From positions 248,001 to 312,000 of the forward strand of contig DATAJS010000013.1 of NCBI GenBank assembly GCA_036262035.1: 64,000 nt of DNA, written 5' to 3'. The notes under the pieces are model-generated. The model saw only the letters and a list, made by a program, of their open reading frames with translations. It was not told the origin of the DNA and searched no databases. This document shows positions 52,296-60,829 of the stretch, piece by piece (positions within the stretch are counted from its first letter, which is position 1; each line of letters starts with the position of its first letter). Source of the DNA: Burkholderiales bacterium. Its GTDB lineage: Bacteria > Pseudomonadota > Gammaproteobacteria > Burkholderiales > SG8-41. The position numbers were made by a program, and so were the translations under genes.

Positions 52296-52886
52296 TTACA
52301 GCGGTTGTATCTCGACCTTCCGAAACTTCACCGTCCCCGCGCCCCACTGCAGCGCGATCGGCCCGGCCGGAAGCTCGGTGTCGCGCATGTGCACCGTGAC
52401 CACGCCGTTGAGCTTCACCGTGACGTCGGGGCCGATGGCGCTGATCTCGTAGACGTTCCACTTGCCGCCGGCCTTGGGCATCGGCTTCACCATCGCGCGG
52501 TGGACGATTGCGCCGGTGCCGTACGAGGGGTCGGGGCGCTGGTCGAAGATGTTGGCTTCGTAGCAGCTGCGGTCGGTGATCTTGTTGCGGTCGGCGCAGC
52601 GCATGTAGATGCCGCTGTTGGCGTCGTCGCTCACCCAGAACTCGACGCGCAGGTCGAAGTCCTTGTACGACTCCTTCGACAGCAGGAACCCGCTGCCCTT
52701 CGCATTCGCCTTGTCGGCCTGCACCACGCCGTCGACGAGCCGCCAGTTGGCGCCGCCGACCTGCGTCCAGTGATCGAGATTCTTCCCGTCGAACAGCGTC
52801 TGCCAGCCGCTGCGCAGCCCGTAGGCGCAGGCGCCCAGCACGGTTGCGAGGAACAGCACGGCGGCGACGCGTATGGCGTTCTTCAT
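52296..52886 (-). CDS. DUF1080 (3-keto-disaccharide hydrolase) lipoprotein
   Basis: A 196-residue jelly-roll protein with lipobox LGAC (Cys about 20), so it is expected to be a lipoprotein. DUF1080 marks are GWQTLFDGKNLDHWTQVGG, LRVEFWVSDDANSGIYMRC and WNVYEISAIGPDVTVKLNG. Some relatives hydrolyse 3-keto-glycosides and bind sugars. Nearby genes give no clear partner. Confidence 0.88.
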   Translation of the reverse strand: MKNAIRVAAVLFLATVLGACAYGLRSGWQTLFDGKNLDHWTQVGGANWRLVDGVVQADKANAKGSGFLLSKESYKDFDLRVEFWVSDDANSGIYMRCADRNKITDRSCYEANIFDQRPDPSYGTGAIVHRAMVKPMPKAGGKWNVYEISAIGPDVTVKLNGVVTVHMRDTELPAGPIALQWGAGTVKFRKVEIQPL

Positions 52887-52944
52887 GGTTCCCTCCCTTG
52901 GGTTGTGATGCGCGGGAGAAGAATGACGGACGCTTAAAAAACGG

Positions 52945-54189
52945 TCAATGCGCGCGTGGCTTGAGCGTGAATCCGAGCAGGAAAGCCGTCAGCGCGAGCA
53001 GCGCCAGCGCGGACAGCGCGAGCGACCAGTGGATGCCGATGGCGGCGCCGAGGATGCCGACGGTGACCCCCGAAAAAGCACGCAGCCCCAGGCTCGACAT
53101 CGCGTACAGACCGATGACCCGGCCGCGGATCTCCGCCGGCGCGTGGATCTGCACCAGCGTCTGGCCCATCGCCGCGAACGCCAGCTGCAGAAACCCGGCG
53201 ACGCACAGCAGCGAGAGCGCGAGCGGATAGCTGCTCGCGACCGCAAACCCCGCGATCGCGCAACACCACAGCATCGCCAGCACGAAAGCGGTCCGCGGCT
53301 TGGGCTGGAGAAAGCCGCGGCTCTCGAGCGCGAAGCCCGCGATGAGCGCGCCGGCCGCATCGGCGGCGAGCAGCATGCCGTAAGCCGCTCCGGCGTCGCC
53401 GTGGCCGAGGTGCTGTGCGAACTCGGGCATCTGCGCCTGGTAGGCGTTGCCGACGAAAAGCGAAGCGCCGCCCGCGAGCAGCGTCATCGACACGATGGTG
53501 CGGTTGCCCGCGATCGCGCGCATCGTCGTCACGATGTCGGACACGCCGCGCACCGCGACGCCGCGCACCGCCTTGCGCACGTAAGGCGCTTTCCACAGCC
53601 ACAGCAGCAGCGGCAGGTAGAACAGCACGTTGACGAAGATGCCCGCCGACGGCCCTACGCCGAGCATGATGCCGCTGCCGATCGCAGGCCCGAGCAGCAG
53701 CCCCAGCCAGCGCGCGGTCGCGGCCAGCCGCACCGCGCTGGGCAGCTGCGCCGGCGCGACCACGTCCTGTATGAGGAGCTGGCTCGCGGGTCCCCACAGC
53801 ACGCCCGCGAAGCCGTGGATGACGAGCAGCACCGCCGCATGCCACATCTGGAGCGTGTCGGTGACGAAGAAATACCCCCAGCCGATCGATACCGCGATGA
53901 AGCACAGCATGCCCAGCTGGATGAGCCGCCGCGGATCGAAGCGGTCGGCGAGCGCCCCCGCGTAGACCGAGAAGAACAGAAACGGCAGCCAGTGCGAGAT
54001 GACCGCGAAGCCGCCCAGCGTCTGCGACTCGAACTTGGCGTAAATCATCCAGTAGCTGATGACGTGCTCGATGCTGTCGGCCATCATCGCCAGCGCCGAC
54101 ACGGCGAAGTACGCGCGGAACTGCGGATGGCGGAGCGCGGCGAACGAGACGTCGGCGGATTTCGGGGCCGGGCGCTGCGGGTCGTTCAA
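52945..54189 (-). CDS. MFS transporter, EntS (TMS_3) type
   Basis: A 414-residue 12-span transporter: FAALRHPQFRAYFAVSALAM opening, loop GALADRFDPRRLI, WGPASQLLIQDVVAPAQLPSA, and IRGRVIGLYAMSSLGLR, typical of the enterobactin-exporter-like DHA3/TMS_3 group. No siderophore genes lie nearby. Divergent from apaG. Confidence 0.88.
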   Translation of the reverse strand: MNDPQRPAPKSADVSFAALRHPQFRAYFAVSALAMMADSIEHVISYWMIYAKFESQTLGGFAVISHWLPFLFFSVYAGALADRFDPRRLIQLGMLCFIAVSIGWGYFFVTDTLQMWHAAVLLVIHGFAGVLWGPASQLLIQDVVAPAQLPSAVRLAATARWLGLLLGPAIGSGIMLGVGPSAGIFVNVLFYLPLLLWLWKAPYVRKAVRGVAVRGVSDIVTTMRAIAGNRTIVSMTLLAGGASLFVGNAYQAQMPEFAQHLGHGDAGAAYGMLLAADAAGALIAGFALESRGFLQPKPRTAFVLAMLWCCAIAGFAVASSYPLALSLLCVAGFLQLAFAAMGQTLVQIHAPAEIRGRVIGLYAMSSLGLRAFSGVTVGILGAAIGIHWSLALSALALLALTAFLLGFTLKPRAH

Positions 54190-54274
54190 TCAGGAGTCCC
54201 AATCCGGTGGGGTTGCGGAACCGCTCGATTATCGCGGATATTCAGGGGATCACCGCACAGCGCCCAGGGCACTC

Positions 54275-54655
54275 ATGGCAGACGCCAAACACGCCGTCGA
54301 TGTCTCGGCCAGGGTTACGTACCTCGCCGACCAGTCCGACGTCGAAGCAAACCGCTACGTGTTCGCGTACACGATCACGATCACCAATCTCGGGACCGTC
54401 GCGGCGAGGCTCATCAGCCGCCACTGGATCATCACCGACTCGAGCGACGTCGTGCAGGAGGTCAGGGGCGACGGCGTGGTCGGCGAGCAGCCGCTGCTCC
54501 AGCCGCGGCAGTCGTTCACGTACACCAGCGGCGCGGCCATCGCGACGCCGGCGGGAACGATGCGCGGCAGCTACCACATGCGCGCGGCGGACGGCGTGGA
54601 GTTCGATGCCCCCATTCCCGAATTCACGCTGGCGATGCCGCGGACCCTGCACTGA
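54275..54655 (+). CDS. apaG: ApaG protein
   Basis: A 126-residue fibronectin-III-like domain protein. VSARVTYLADQSDVEANRYVFAYTITITN and SRHWIITDSSDVVQEVRGDGVVGEQP are the signature ApaG blocks, followed by a PAGTMRGSY segment. ApaG is associated with Co2+/Mg2+ handling and diadenosine tetraphosphate genes in E. coli. It is followed after 1 base by the SDR gene. The ATG at 54275 was chosen at the start of the conserved domain. Confidence 0.95.
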   Translation: MADAKHAVDVSARVTYLADQSDVEANRYVFAYTITITNLGTVAARLISRHWIITDSSDVVQEVRGDGVVGEQPLLQPRQSFTYTSGAAIATPAGTMRGSYHMRAADGVEFDAPIPEFTLAMPRTLH

Positions 54656-54656
54656 G

Positions 54657-55697
54657 ATGAGCACGAAGCACGCAGTCGTCGCCGGCGCTTCCGGCTTCAT
54701 CGGCCGGCGCATCGCCGAGCGCCTGATCGACGCCGGCTGGAACGTGACCGGCCTTGCGCGCAATCCGCCGCAACGCGCGGAGCGCATGCGCTGGGTGGCG
54801 GTGGACCTTGCCGACCCGGGTGACAGCCTTCGCGGCCTGCGCGATGTCACACACATCTTCTACGCCGCGCGCTACGACCATCCGGTCGAAGGCCAGACCG
54901 AGGACGTCGCGACGAACGCCGCGATGCTCGTGAACCTCGTGGAAGCGCTCGAGAGCGGCGCGCTCGAGCACGTGCACGCGGTGCACGGCACCAAGTACTA
55001 CGGCCATCAGCTCGGCCCGGTGCCGGTGCCGCTCACCGAGGATTCACCGCGCGCGAGCGGCAACAACTACTACTTCGCGCAGGAGGATTATCTGCGCGAG
55101 CGCGCCAAAACCTCGAAGTGGACGTACTCGACCTCGCGCCCGCACGCCTTCCTCGACGAAGACATCGACCACTCGCGCTCGATCGGCCTGGTGCTCTCGG
55201 TGTACGCCGCGATCCAGCGCGAGCTCGGCCTGCCCTTCGATTATCCCGGCGACCCCGGCGGCTACGACACGCTGACGCAGTTCACCGACCTGCGCCTGCT
55301 GGCGCGCGCCATCCACTGGATGGCCGTCGAGCCGCGCGCGGCGAACCAGTCGTTCAACGTCGTCGACGGCGACACGCCGCGCTGGTCGGAGCTGTGGCCG
55401 CGCTTCGCCGCATGGTTCGGCCTCGATCCGGGCGCGCCGCGCAAGTCGAGCCTGCCGCAGTACATGGCGGACAAGGCGCCGGTGTGGGATCGCGTCGTCG
55501 CGAAGCACGGCCTGCGCAAGACCGACCTGCACACGCTCGTGCTCTGGTCTTACGGCGACTACCAGTTGCGGCCGTGCTGGGACGTGGTCTCGTCGATGTC
55601 ACTCGCGCGCTCGCTCGGCTTCGAGGAGCGGCTCGATTCGGGTGACGTGCTGGTGCGCCAGTTCGAGCACTACCGCGCGGAGAAGATCATTCCCTAG
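54657..55697 (+). CDS. SDR oxidoreductase of the PRISE (iridoid synthase-like) type
   Basis: A 346-residue extended SDR. Cofactor motif AVVAGASGFIGRRIAERL, VDLADPGDS, then the PRISE-specific YYFAQEDYL (the FYYxxED signature that replaces YxxxK), and TYSTSRPHAFLDED. PRISE proteins reduce enones such as iridoid precursors and progesterone in plants; bacterial members are unassigned. Starts 1 base after the apaG stop. Confidence 0.9.
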   Translation: MSTKHAVVAGASGFIGRRIAERLIDAGWNVTGLARNPPQRAERMRWVAVDLADPGDSLRGLRDVTHIFYAARYDHPVEGQTEDVATNAAMLVNLVEALESGALEHVHAVHGTKYYGHQLGPVPVPLTEDSPRASGNNYYFAQEDYLRERAKTSKWTYSTSRPHAFLDEDIDHSRSIGLVLSVYAAIQRELGLPFDYPGDPGGYDTLTQFTDLRLLARAIHWMAVEPRAANQSFNVVDGDTPRWSELWPRFAAWFGLDPGAPRKSSLPQYMADKAPVWDRVVAKHGLRKTDLHTLVLWSYGDYQLRPCWDVVSSMSLARSLGFEERLDSGDVLVRQFEHYRAEKIIP

Positions 55698-55708
55698 GAG
55701 GTGACGCG

Positions 55709-56680
55709 ATGGACCGCGGTGCGTGTGCGTTGCTCATCCTGCTCGCGAGCGTGCCGCCGGCCGCCGCGCAGCCCCCTTCGACAGGCTCAGGACAGGGTTT
55801 CCCGACCAAGCCGATCCGCCTCATCGTCGGTCCCGGCTCGGATCTCGTCGCGCGCCTCGTCGGCTCCAGGCTCACGCCGATGTGGGGCCAGCAGATCGTC
55901 GTCGACGCGCGGCCCGGCGCCGGCGGCGCGATCGCGCTGGAGACCGTCGCGAAAGCGAATCCCGACGGCTACACGTGGCTGCTCAGCACCGCGGTCTACA
56001 CCATACACGCCGCGCTCTACGAGAAGCCCGCCGCCGATCTCGGCCGCGATTTCGCGCCGGTGACGAATCTCGCCTCCGCGAGCTTCTTCCTGCTGGTGCA
56101 TCCTTCGGTTCCGGCGAAGTCGGTGCACGAGCTGATCGAGCTCGCGCGCGCCAAGCCGGGACAGCTCAATTACGCGTCCGCCGGCGTGGGCACGCCGCCG
56201 CATCTCGCGGCGGAAATGTTCAAGAGCATGGCGAAGATCGGCATCGTTCACGTGCCGTACAAGAGCGTCGCGATCGGCATGACCGACCTCCTCGCCGGCC
56301 AGGTGCAGCTCACGTTTCAGTTCGCGCCGACCGTGCTGCCGCACATGAAAGCCGGCCGGCTGCGCGCGCTCGGGGTGAGCAGCCTCAGGCGCTATGTCCT
56401 CGCGCCCGATGTCCCGACCCTCTCGGAATCGGGCCTCGCCGGTTTCGAAGTGATCGGCTGGAACGGCGTGCACGTGCCGAAAGGCACGCCTGCCGCGGTC
56501 GTCGCGAAGATGAACGCCGACATCCGGCAGGTCCTGAAGCTGCCCGACGTCCAGGAGCGCCTGCTCGCGAGCGGGCTCGACGAGGCCGGGGCGCCCGTCG
56601 AGGACTTCGCGGCCTTCGTGAAGCGCGACATCGCGCGCTTCTCGAAGGTCATCAAAGAGGCCGGAATACGGCCTGAGTAA
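55709..56680 (+). CDS. Bug/TctC receptor with inserted repeat after the leader
   Basis: A 323-residue receptor. Leader MDRGACALLILLASVPPAAA, then QPPSTGSGQGF before PTKPIRLIV. The PPSTGSGQG segment is encoded by a CCTTCGACAGGCTCAGGACAGG repeat (55774-55796) inserted in frame. The ligand loop is shortened (IVGPGSDLVARLVG) and lacks the PPGGG run, so binding may be altered. Later motifs are standard (GGAIALETVAKANPDGYTW, LAPDVPTLSESGLAGF, EAGIRPE). Starts 11 bases after the SDR stop. Confidence 0.93.
   Translation: MDRGACALLILLASVPPAAAQPPSTGSGQGFPTKPIRLIVGPGSDLVARLVGSRLTPMWGQQIVVDARPGAGGAIALETVAKANPDGYTWLLSTAVYTIHAALYEKPAADLGRDFAPVTNLASASFFLLVHPSVPAKSVHELIELARAKPGQLNYASAGVGTPPHLAAEMFKSMAKIGIVHVPYKSVAIGMTDLLAGQVQLTFQFAPTVLPHMKAGRLRALGVSSLRRYVLAPDVPTLSESGLAGFEVIGWNGVHVPKGTPAAVVAKMNADIRQVLKLPDVQERLLASGLDEAGAPVEDFAAFVKRDIARFSKVIKEAGIRPE
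55774..55796. repeat. CCCTTCGACAGGCTCAGG repeat in coding sequence
   Basis: One copy of a common interspersed element, in frame within the Bug receptor just after its predicted signal cleavage site. Confidence 0.75.
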
Positions 56681-56685
56681 AAACC

Positions 56686-56719
56686 AGGGTCTGACCCCAA
56701 AAAACCGGGGTCAGACCCC
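56686..56719. terminator. GGGTCTGACCCC/GGGGTCAGACCCC inverted pair
   Basis: AGGGTCTGACCCC at 56686-56698 and GGGGTCAGACCCC at 56707-56719 around AAAAAACC. Same family as 44277-44306, again between convergent genes. Its right unit encodes the last codons (Gly-Val-stop) of the ABC gene. Confidence 0.75.
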
Positions 56720-58465
56720 GCTCAGCGCCATGCGCTCGCCGTAGGGCACCAGCGCGAGCTTGCGGTCGTGGTATTCCGCGACGGTCGGGCGATGCGCGAT
56801 GCTGACGATCGCCGCGCGCGGCAAACGCTCGCGCACCAGCTCGTAGATCGCGCGCTCGCTCGCGTCGTCGAGCGCCGACGTCGCTTCATCCAGGAACAGC
56901 CAGTCGGGCTGTTGCAGCAGCGCGCGGGCGATCGCGAGGCGCTGCTGCTCGCCGCCGGAGAGCGTGAGGCTCCAGTTGCGCTCCTCGTCGAGCTTGTCGG
57001 CGAGCGCACCCAGCGCAACCGCATTCAGCGCGTCGCGCACGTCTTCGTCGGAGAACACGCCCGACGCGGCGGGATAGGTCACCGCGGCGCGCAGCGAGCC
57101 GATCGGTATGTAGGGCTTCTGCGGCAGGAACAGCAGCTTCGCGCCTTCGGGCACCTTGACGCGCGAAGTGCCGAACGGCCAGATGCCCGCGAGCATGCGG
57201 AAGAGCGTGCTCTTGCCGCTGCCCGACGGACCGGTGAGAACCACCTTCTCGCCCGGCTTGAGCGCCAGCCACTCGCCGGAGAGGATCACGCGGCCGGGCA
57301 CGCCGTCCTTCGCCGGCAGCGCGAGCGACTCGATGTCCGCTTCGAGCGCCGAGCCCGCGGGCACGTTCGTGCGCTCGCTCGCGTGCGTCATCGCCTCCGA
57401 GCGCGCGATCTCCACCGCATGATGGAAGGTGAGCAGACGATCGACGCTCGCCTTCCAGCCGGCGAGCGTGGTGTAGCTGTCGACGAACCACGACAGCGAG
57501 CTCTGGACCTGGCCGAACGAATTGGCGATCTGCATGAGGCCGCCGAGCGTGATCGCGCCCGAGAAGAAGCGCCCGCCGGCGACGAAATACGGAAAGACGA
57601 CCGCGGCTTGCGCGTAGCCGATCGTCAGCGCGCCGAGGCGCTTGGTGTAGTACATGAGCGCCCACCAGTTCTGGCGGATGCGCTCGAGCCGGCCCAGGTG
57701 TCCGCGATGCTCGGTCTCCTCGCCGCGATACAGCGCGACCCCTTCGGCGTACTCGCGCATGCGCACCAGGTTGAAGCGGAAATCGGCTTCGAAGCGCTCC
57801 TGCTGGAAGTTGAGCGGGATGAGCGGCCGTCCGACGTAGTAGGTCGCGACGCTGCCCGCGATCGCGTAGAGCAGCGCCGCCCAGACCATGTATCCCGGAA
57901 TGGTGATCTCGGTGCCGCCGAGCATGAACGACAGCGGTCCCGAGATCGTCCACAGGATCGCGACGAACGAGACGACCGTCACCGTCTCGCGCAGCAGGCC
58001 CAGCGTGAGGAGCAGCGTGCCGCCGGTGAAGGCCCGCAGGTCTTCGGCGATCCGCTGGTCGGGGTTGTCGGTGCCGAGGTGGTCGAGCTCGAGCCGGTAA
58101 TAGACGCGGTGCCCCAGCCACTCGGAAAGGTATTGCTTGGTGAGCCAGATCCGCCAGCGCATCTCGAGCATCTGCTGCAGATACGTGCGATAGATCGACA
58201 GCGCGATGTACACCGCGGCGAGGAAGCTGAAGCGCAGCATCAGCACGTAGAAATCCTCGGCATTCTTGGTCTCGAGCGTGTTGTAGAACTCGCGGTTCCA
58301 CTCGTTGAGCAGCACCAGCAGGTAGACGATGCCGAGCGTCATGGCGACGATCGTGCCGAGCAGCAGCCACGCGGTACCCTTCTCCTCCGAGCGCCAGTAC
58401 GGCGCGGCGAGCTGCCAGACCTGGCCGAGGAATTTGCGTGAGGAGATCGAAAGTCTGCGTTCCAT
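56711..58465 (-). CDS. SbmA/YddA-type ABC transporter (fused permease and ATPase)
   Basis: A 584-residue half-transporter. The N-terminal SbmA/BacA-like region (about 1-330) opens SSRKFLGQVWQLAAPYWRSE and has NEWNREFYNTLE and DNPDQRIAEDLR motifs. The C-terminal ATPase has Walker A GPSGSGKST, LSGGEQQRLAIARALL and WLFLDEATSALDD. This matches the ABCD/YddA group that moves acyl compounds, peptides or cobalamin-like molecules. The ATG at 58465 begins before the first span. Confidence 0.92.
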   Translation of the reverse strand: MERRLSISSRKFLGQVWQLAAPYWRSEEKGTAWLLLGTIVAMTLGIVYLLVLLNEWNREFYNTLETKNAEDFYVLMLRFSFLAAVYIALSIYRTYLQQMLEMRWRIWLTKQYLSEWLGHRVYYRLELDHLGTDNPDQRIAEDLRAFTGGTLLLTLGLLRETVTVVSFVAILWTISGPLSFMLGGTEITIPGYMVWAALLYAIAGSVATYYVGRPLIPLNFQQERFEADFRFNLVRMREYAEGVALYRGEETEHRGHLGRLERIRQNWWALMYYTKRLGALTIGYAQAAVVFPYFVAGGRFFSGAITLGGLMQIANSFGQVQSSLSWFVDSYTTLAGWKASVDRLLTFHHAVEIARSEAMTHASERTNVPAGSALEADIESLALPAKDGVPGRVILSGEWLALKPGEKVVLTGPSGSGKSTLFRMLAGIWPFGTSRVKVPEGAKLLFLPQKPYIPIGSLRAAVTYPAASGVFSDEDVRDALNAVALGALADKLDEERNWSLTLSGGEQQRLAIARALLQQPDWLFLDEATSALDDASERAIYELVRERLPRAAIVSIAHRPTVAEYHDRKLALVPYGERMALSGV

Positions 58466-58547
58466 ACGTCGTGTCCTTCTGTCGCGTAACCGCGATGGTA
58501 GCGGCCCGGGCGGTGTTACGCTCACGGCATATCACCGGAGGAAGACC

Positions 58548-59474
58548 ATGCTCCCGACACCGACGTTCCATCATCTGCACCTGAACTCGGTCGATCCCGA
58601 CGCGGCGGTCGACTTCTACACCGCGCGCTTCGACAGCACGTCGCGCACGACGTGGAACGGCGAGCCCGCGCTCGACTGCGGCCGCGGCGTGCTCGTCGTC
58701 TTCGGCAAGGTGGCGAGCCCGCCGCCGACCGACCCGCAGCGCACCGCGATCTGGCACTTCGGCTGGCACGTACCCGATTCGCGCGCCAGCCTCGCGCGCT
58801 ATCGCAAGAGCCTCGACGTGAAGCTGCTGCCGCTCTACACCGGTGACGGCGACGGCTACGTCGAGATCAGCAGCGACACCTGGCCGGGCAAGGACGGGGT
58901 GCTCGGGCTCACGCAGGCGCAAATTGCCGCCGCTAAATCCGAAGGCGTGGAGCCGACCCGGCGCGGCGGGTTCTCCTACGTCGAAGGGCCCGACGGCGCG
59001 CTCTTCGAATACTCCGGCAACCATGCGACCGAGTACTTCAACCACGTGCACCTGTGGCAGGACGATCCGTTCTGCGCCCTGCTCTGGTACCAGCGCCACC
59101 TCAACGCGCCGGTGATGCCGGGACGCGAGAGCGCGACGCCGGTGACCGAAGAGAGCTGCAAGGTGCCGCGCGGCGAGGACCGCACCTTTCCCTCGCTGAC
59201 GCGCGAAGGCATGTATCGCTCGCCGCGCGCCGCGGTGACGTTCAGCGACGTCGCGCTGATGTGGTATCCCAAGCAGGACGAACGCACGCTCGAAGGCACG
59301 CGCGGCAACATCGTCGATCACATCGGCCTGGGCGTCACCGATCTCGATGCGTGGGTGCAGAAGCTGCGCGGCGCAGGCGTGACGATCCTCCAGGAGCCAT
59401 ACCGGGTCGGCGATACGCGCGCGTTCATGATCGAAGGGCCGGGTCGGGAGGCCATCGAGCTGATTGAGGTTTAA
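58548..59474 (+). CDS. Two-domain VOC family protein
   Basis: A 308-residue protein of two VOC modules. The first starts FHHLHLNSVDPDAAVDFYTA and ends DGALFEYSGN. The second begins EYFNHVHLWQDD and ends TRAFMIEGPGREAIELIEV, with a separate IVDHIGLGVTDLDAWV segment. His and Glu ligands are present in both, as in dioxygenase-like proteins such as extradiol or 4-HPPD relatives. The upstream ORF extension overlaps the divergent ABC gene, so the ATG at 58548 was chosen. Confidence 0.85.
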   Translation: MLPTPTFHHLHLNSVDPDAAVDFYTARFDSTSRTTWNGEPALDCGRGVLVVFGKVASPPPTDPQRTAIWHFGWHVPDSRASLARYRKSLDVKLLPLYTGDGDGYVEISSDTWPGKDGVLGLTQAQIAAAKSEGVEPTRRGGFSYVEGPDGALFEYSGNHATEYFNHVHLWQDDPFCALLWYQRHLNAPVMPGRESATPVTEESCKVPRGEDRTFPSLTREGMYRSPRAAVTFSDVALMWYPKQDERTLEGTRGNIVDHIGLGVTDLDAWVQKLRGAGVTILQEPYRVGDTRAFMIEGPGREAIELIEV

Positions 59475-59780
59475 TCGTCATTCCCGCGTAGGCGGGAATC
59501 CATTTTATGGAGTCCGCGAAAGTCAAAATGGATTCCGGATCACCCGCTGCCGCGGGTGTCCGGAATGACGAGCAGGCGCGGCTCATTTCGCGAACGGCCC
59601 CACCTCCGGTTTCCCCTGCGCGTTGTGCAAATCCCCCAGCTCCGCCCGCGCGCCGCGGTCGATCTGCGCCACTTCGTTCTGCGCCTGGAAGCACGTGAAG
59701 TCGGGACGGTCCTTCCATGCGAACGGACCGCACAGCTTCCTTCTGTGTGGGCGATGCGCGGGTCATGGTAGCTTAAGCAC
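59475..59780. other. 306-base gap: REP-like pair and a decayed ORF
   Basis: 59476-59570 holds two facing REP-like units (GTCATTCCCGCGTAGGCGGGAATCC and CAAAATGGATTCCGGATCACCC...GTGTCCGGAATGACG). From 59583 to about 59750 the minus strand has an open stretch of about 50 codons (WKDRPDFTCFQAQNEVAQ, then RGARAELGDLHNAQGKPEVG) with no usable start. It looks like the tail of a broken gene, but the family is unknown. Confidence 0.6.
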
Positions 59781-60818
59781 ATGAATGAAGCCGAGCCGCT
59801 CTCCAGCGCCGCCTACGAAGTCGCCGACGACTTCGAAGCGAACGAGCTCTACCAGAAGAACGGCTGGACCGACGGCCTGCCGATCGTCGCGCCGACCGAA
59901 TCGCGCGTGCGCGCCTTCGTCGCAGCCGCGTCGCTGAGCCCGGACGCCGTCGTGGGCGTCGAGCCGGTGCGACGCCGCCGCATCACCGCCGAGAAGATCG
60001 CCATCGCCGCAGTGATGGCGGGCTGCCTGCCCGAATACATGCCGGTCGTCGTCGCGATCGTCAAAGCGCTGTGCGAGCCGCAATACGGGCTGCACGGCAG
60101 CAGCGCGAGCACCGGCGGCAGCGCGCCGTTCATCGTCGTCAACGGTCCCATCCGTAACGAGCTCGGCATGAACGCGACGCACAACGTGTTCGCCAACGGC
60201 AGCCGCGCCAACGCGGCGATCGGCCGCAGCATCCGCCTCTTCATCCTCAACGTGCTGGGCGGCATCCCCGGACAGCTCGACCGCTCGACCCTCGGCCATC
60301 CCGGTAAGTTCAGCTTCTGCGTCGCCGAGGACGAGGAGGACAGCGCTTGGACGCCGCTCTCGGTCGAGCGCGGCATACCGCCCGGCGAGTCGGCGATCAC
60401 GGTGATGGCCGTCGAATCGCCGCACCAGATCATGAACGAATGGACGCACGATCCGCGCGAGATCCTCGACACCTACGCCGCCGCGGTGCGTGCGAACATG
60501 CTCACCTACTCGATCTGGGAAGGGAATTACGCGATCGTGGTGCCGAAGCAGCACCGCCAGATCTTCAACGCCGCGGGCTGGGCGAAGCAGCAGATCCGCG
60601 AGTACCTGTACGAAACCTGCCGCGTCGCGCGCCGCGAATGGAGAACGGTCGGCAAAGCCGCGGTCGCCGGCCGCAAGGACGAAGAGCGCGTCTACCGCGC
60701 GCTGCGCACGCCGGACGACCTGCTCGTCGTCGCGGCGGGCGGGCCCGCCGGCGGATTCGGCGCGATCGTGCCGCCGTGGTACGGGCAGAAGTCGCTCGCG
60801 GTTACGATGCAGATCTGA
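59781..60818 (+). CDS. Conserved protein linked to the UGSC selenoprotein gene
   Basis: A 345-residue soluble protein with no recognised fold. Landmarks: YQKNGWTDGLPIVAPTESRVRAFV, AVMAGCLPEYMPVVVAIVKAL with a single well-placed Cys, HGSSASTGGSAPFIVVNGPI and NGSRANAAIGRSIRLFILNV. It ends 12 bases before the selenoprotein gene and is preceded by no other gene on that strand, so the two form an operon. From position it is likely the partner or larger subunit of a selenium-dependent redox enzyme, but no reaction can be named. Confidence 0.8.
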   Translation: MNEAEPLSSAAYEVADDFEANELYQKNGWTDGLPIVAPTESRVRAFVAAASLSPDAVVGVEPVRRRRITAEKIAIAAVMAGCLPEYMPVVVAIVKALCEPQYGLHGSSASTGGSAPFIVVNGPIRNELGMNATHNVFANGSRANAAIGRSIRLFILNVLGGIPGQLDRSTLGHPGKFSFCVAEDEEDSAWTPLSVERGIPPGESAITVMAVESPHQIMNEWTHDPREILDTYAAAVRANMLTYSIWEGNYAIVVPKQHRQIFNAAGWAKQQIREYLYETCRVARREWRTVGKAAVAGRKDEERVYRALRTPDDLLVVAAGGPAGGFGAIVPPWYGQKSLAVTMQI

Positions 60819-60829
60819 AGGAGAATCCC

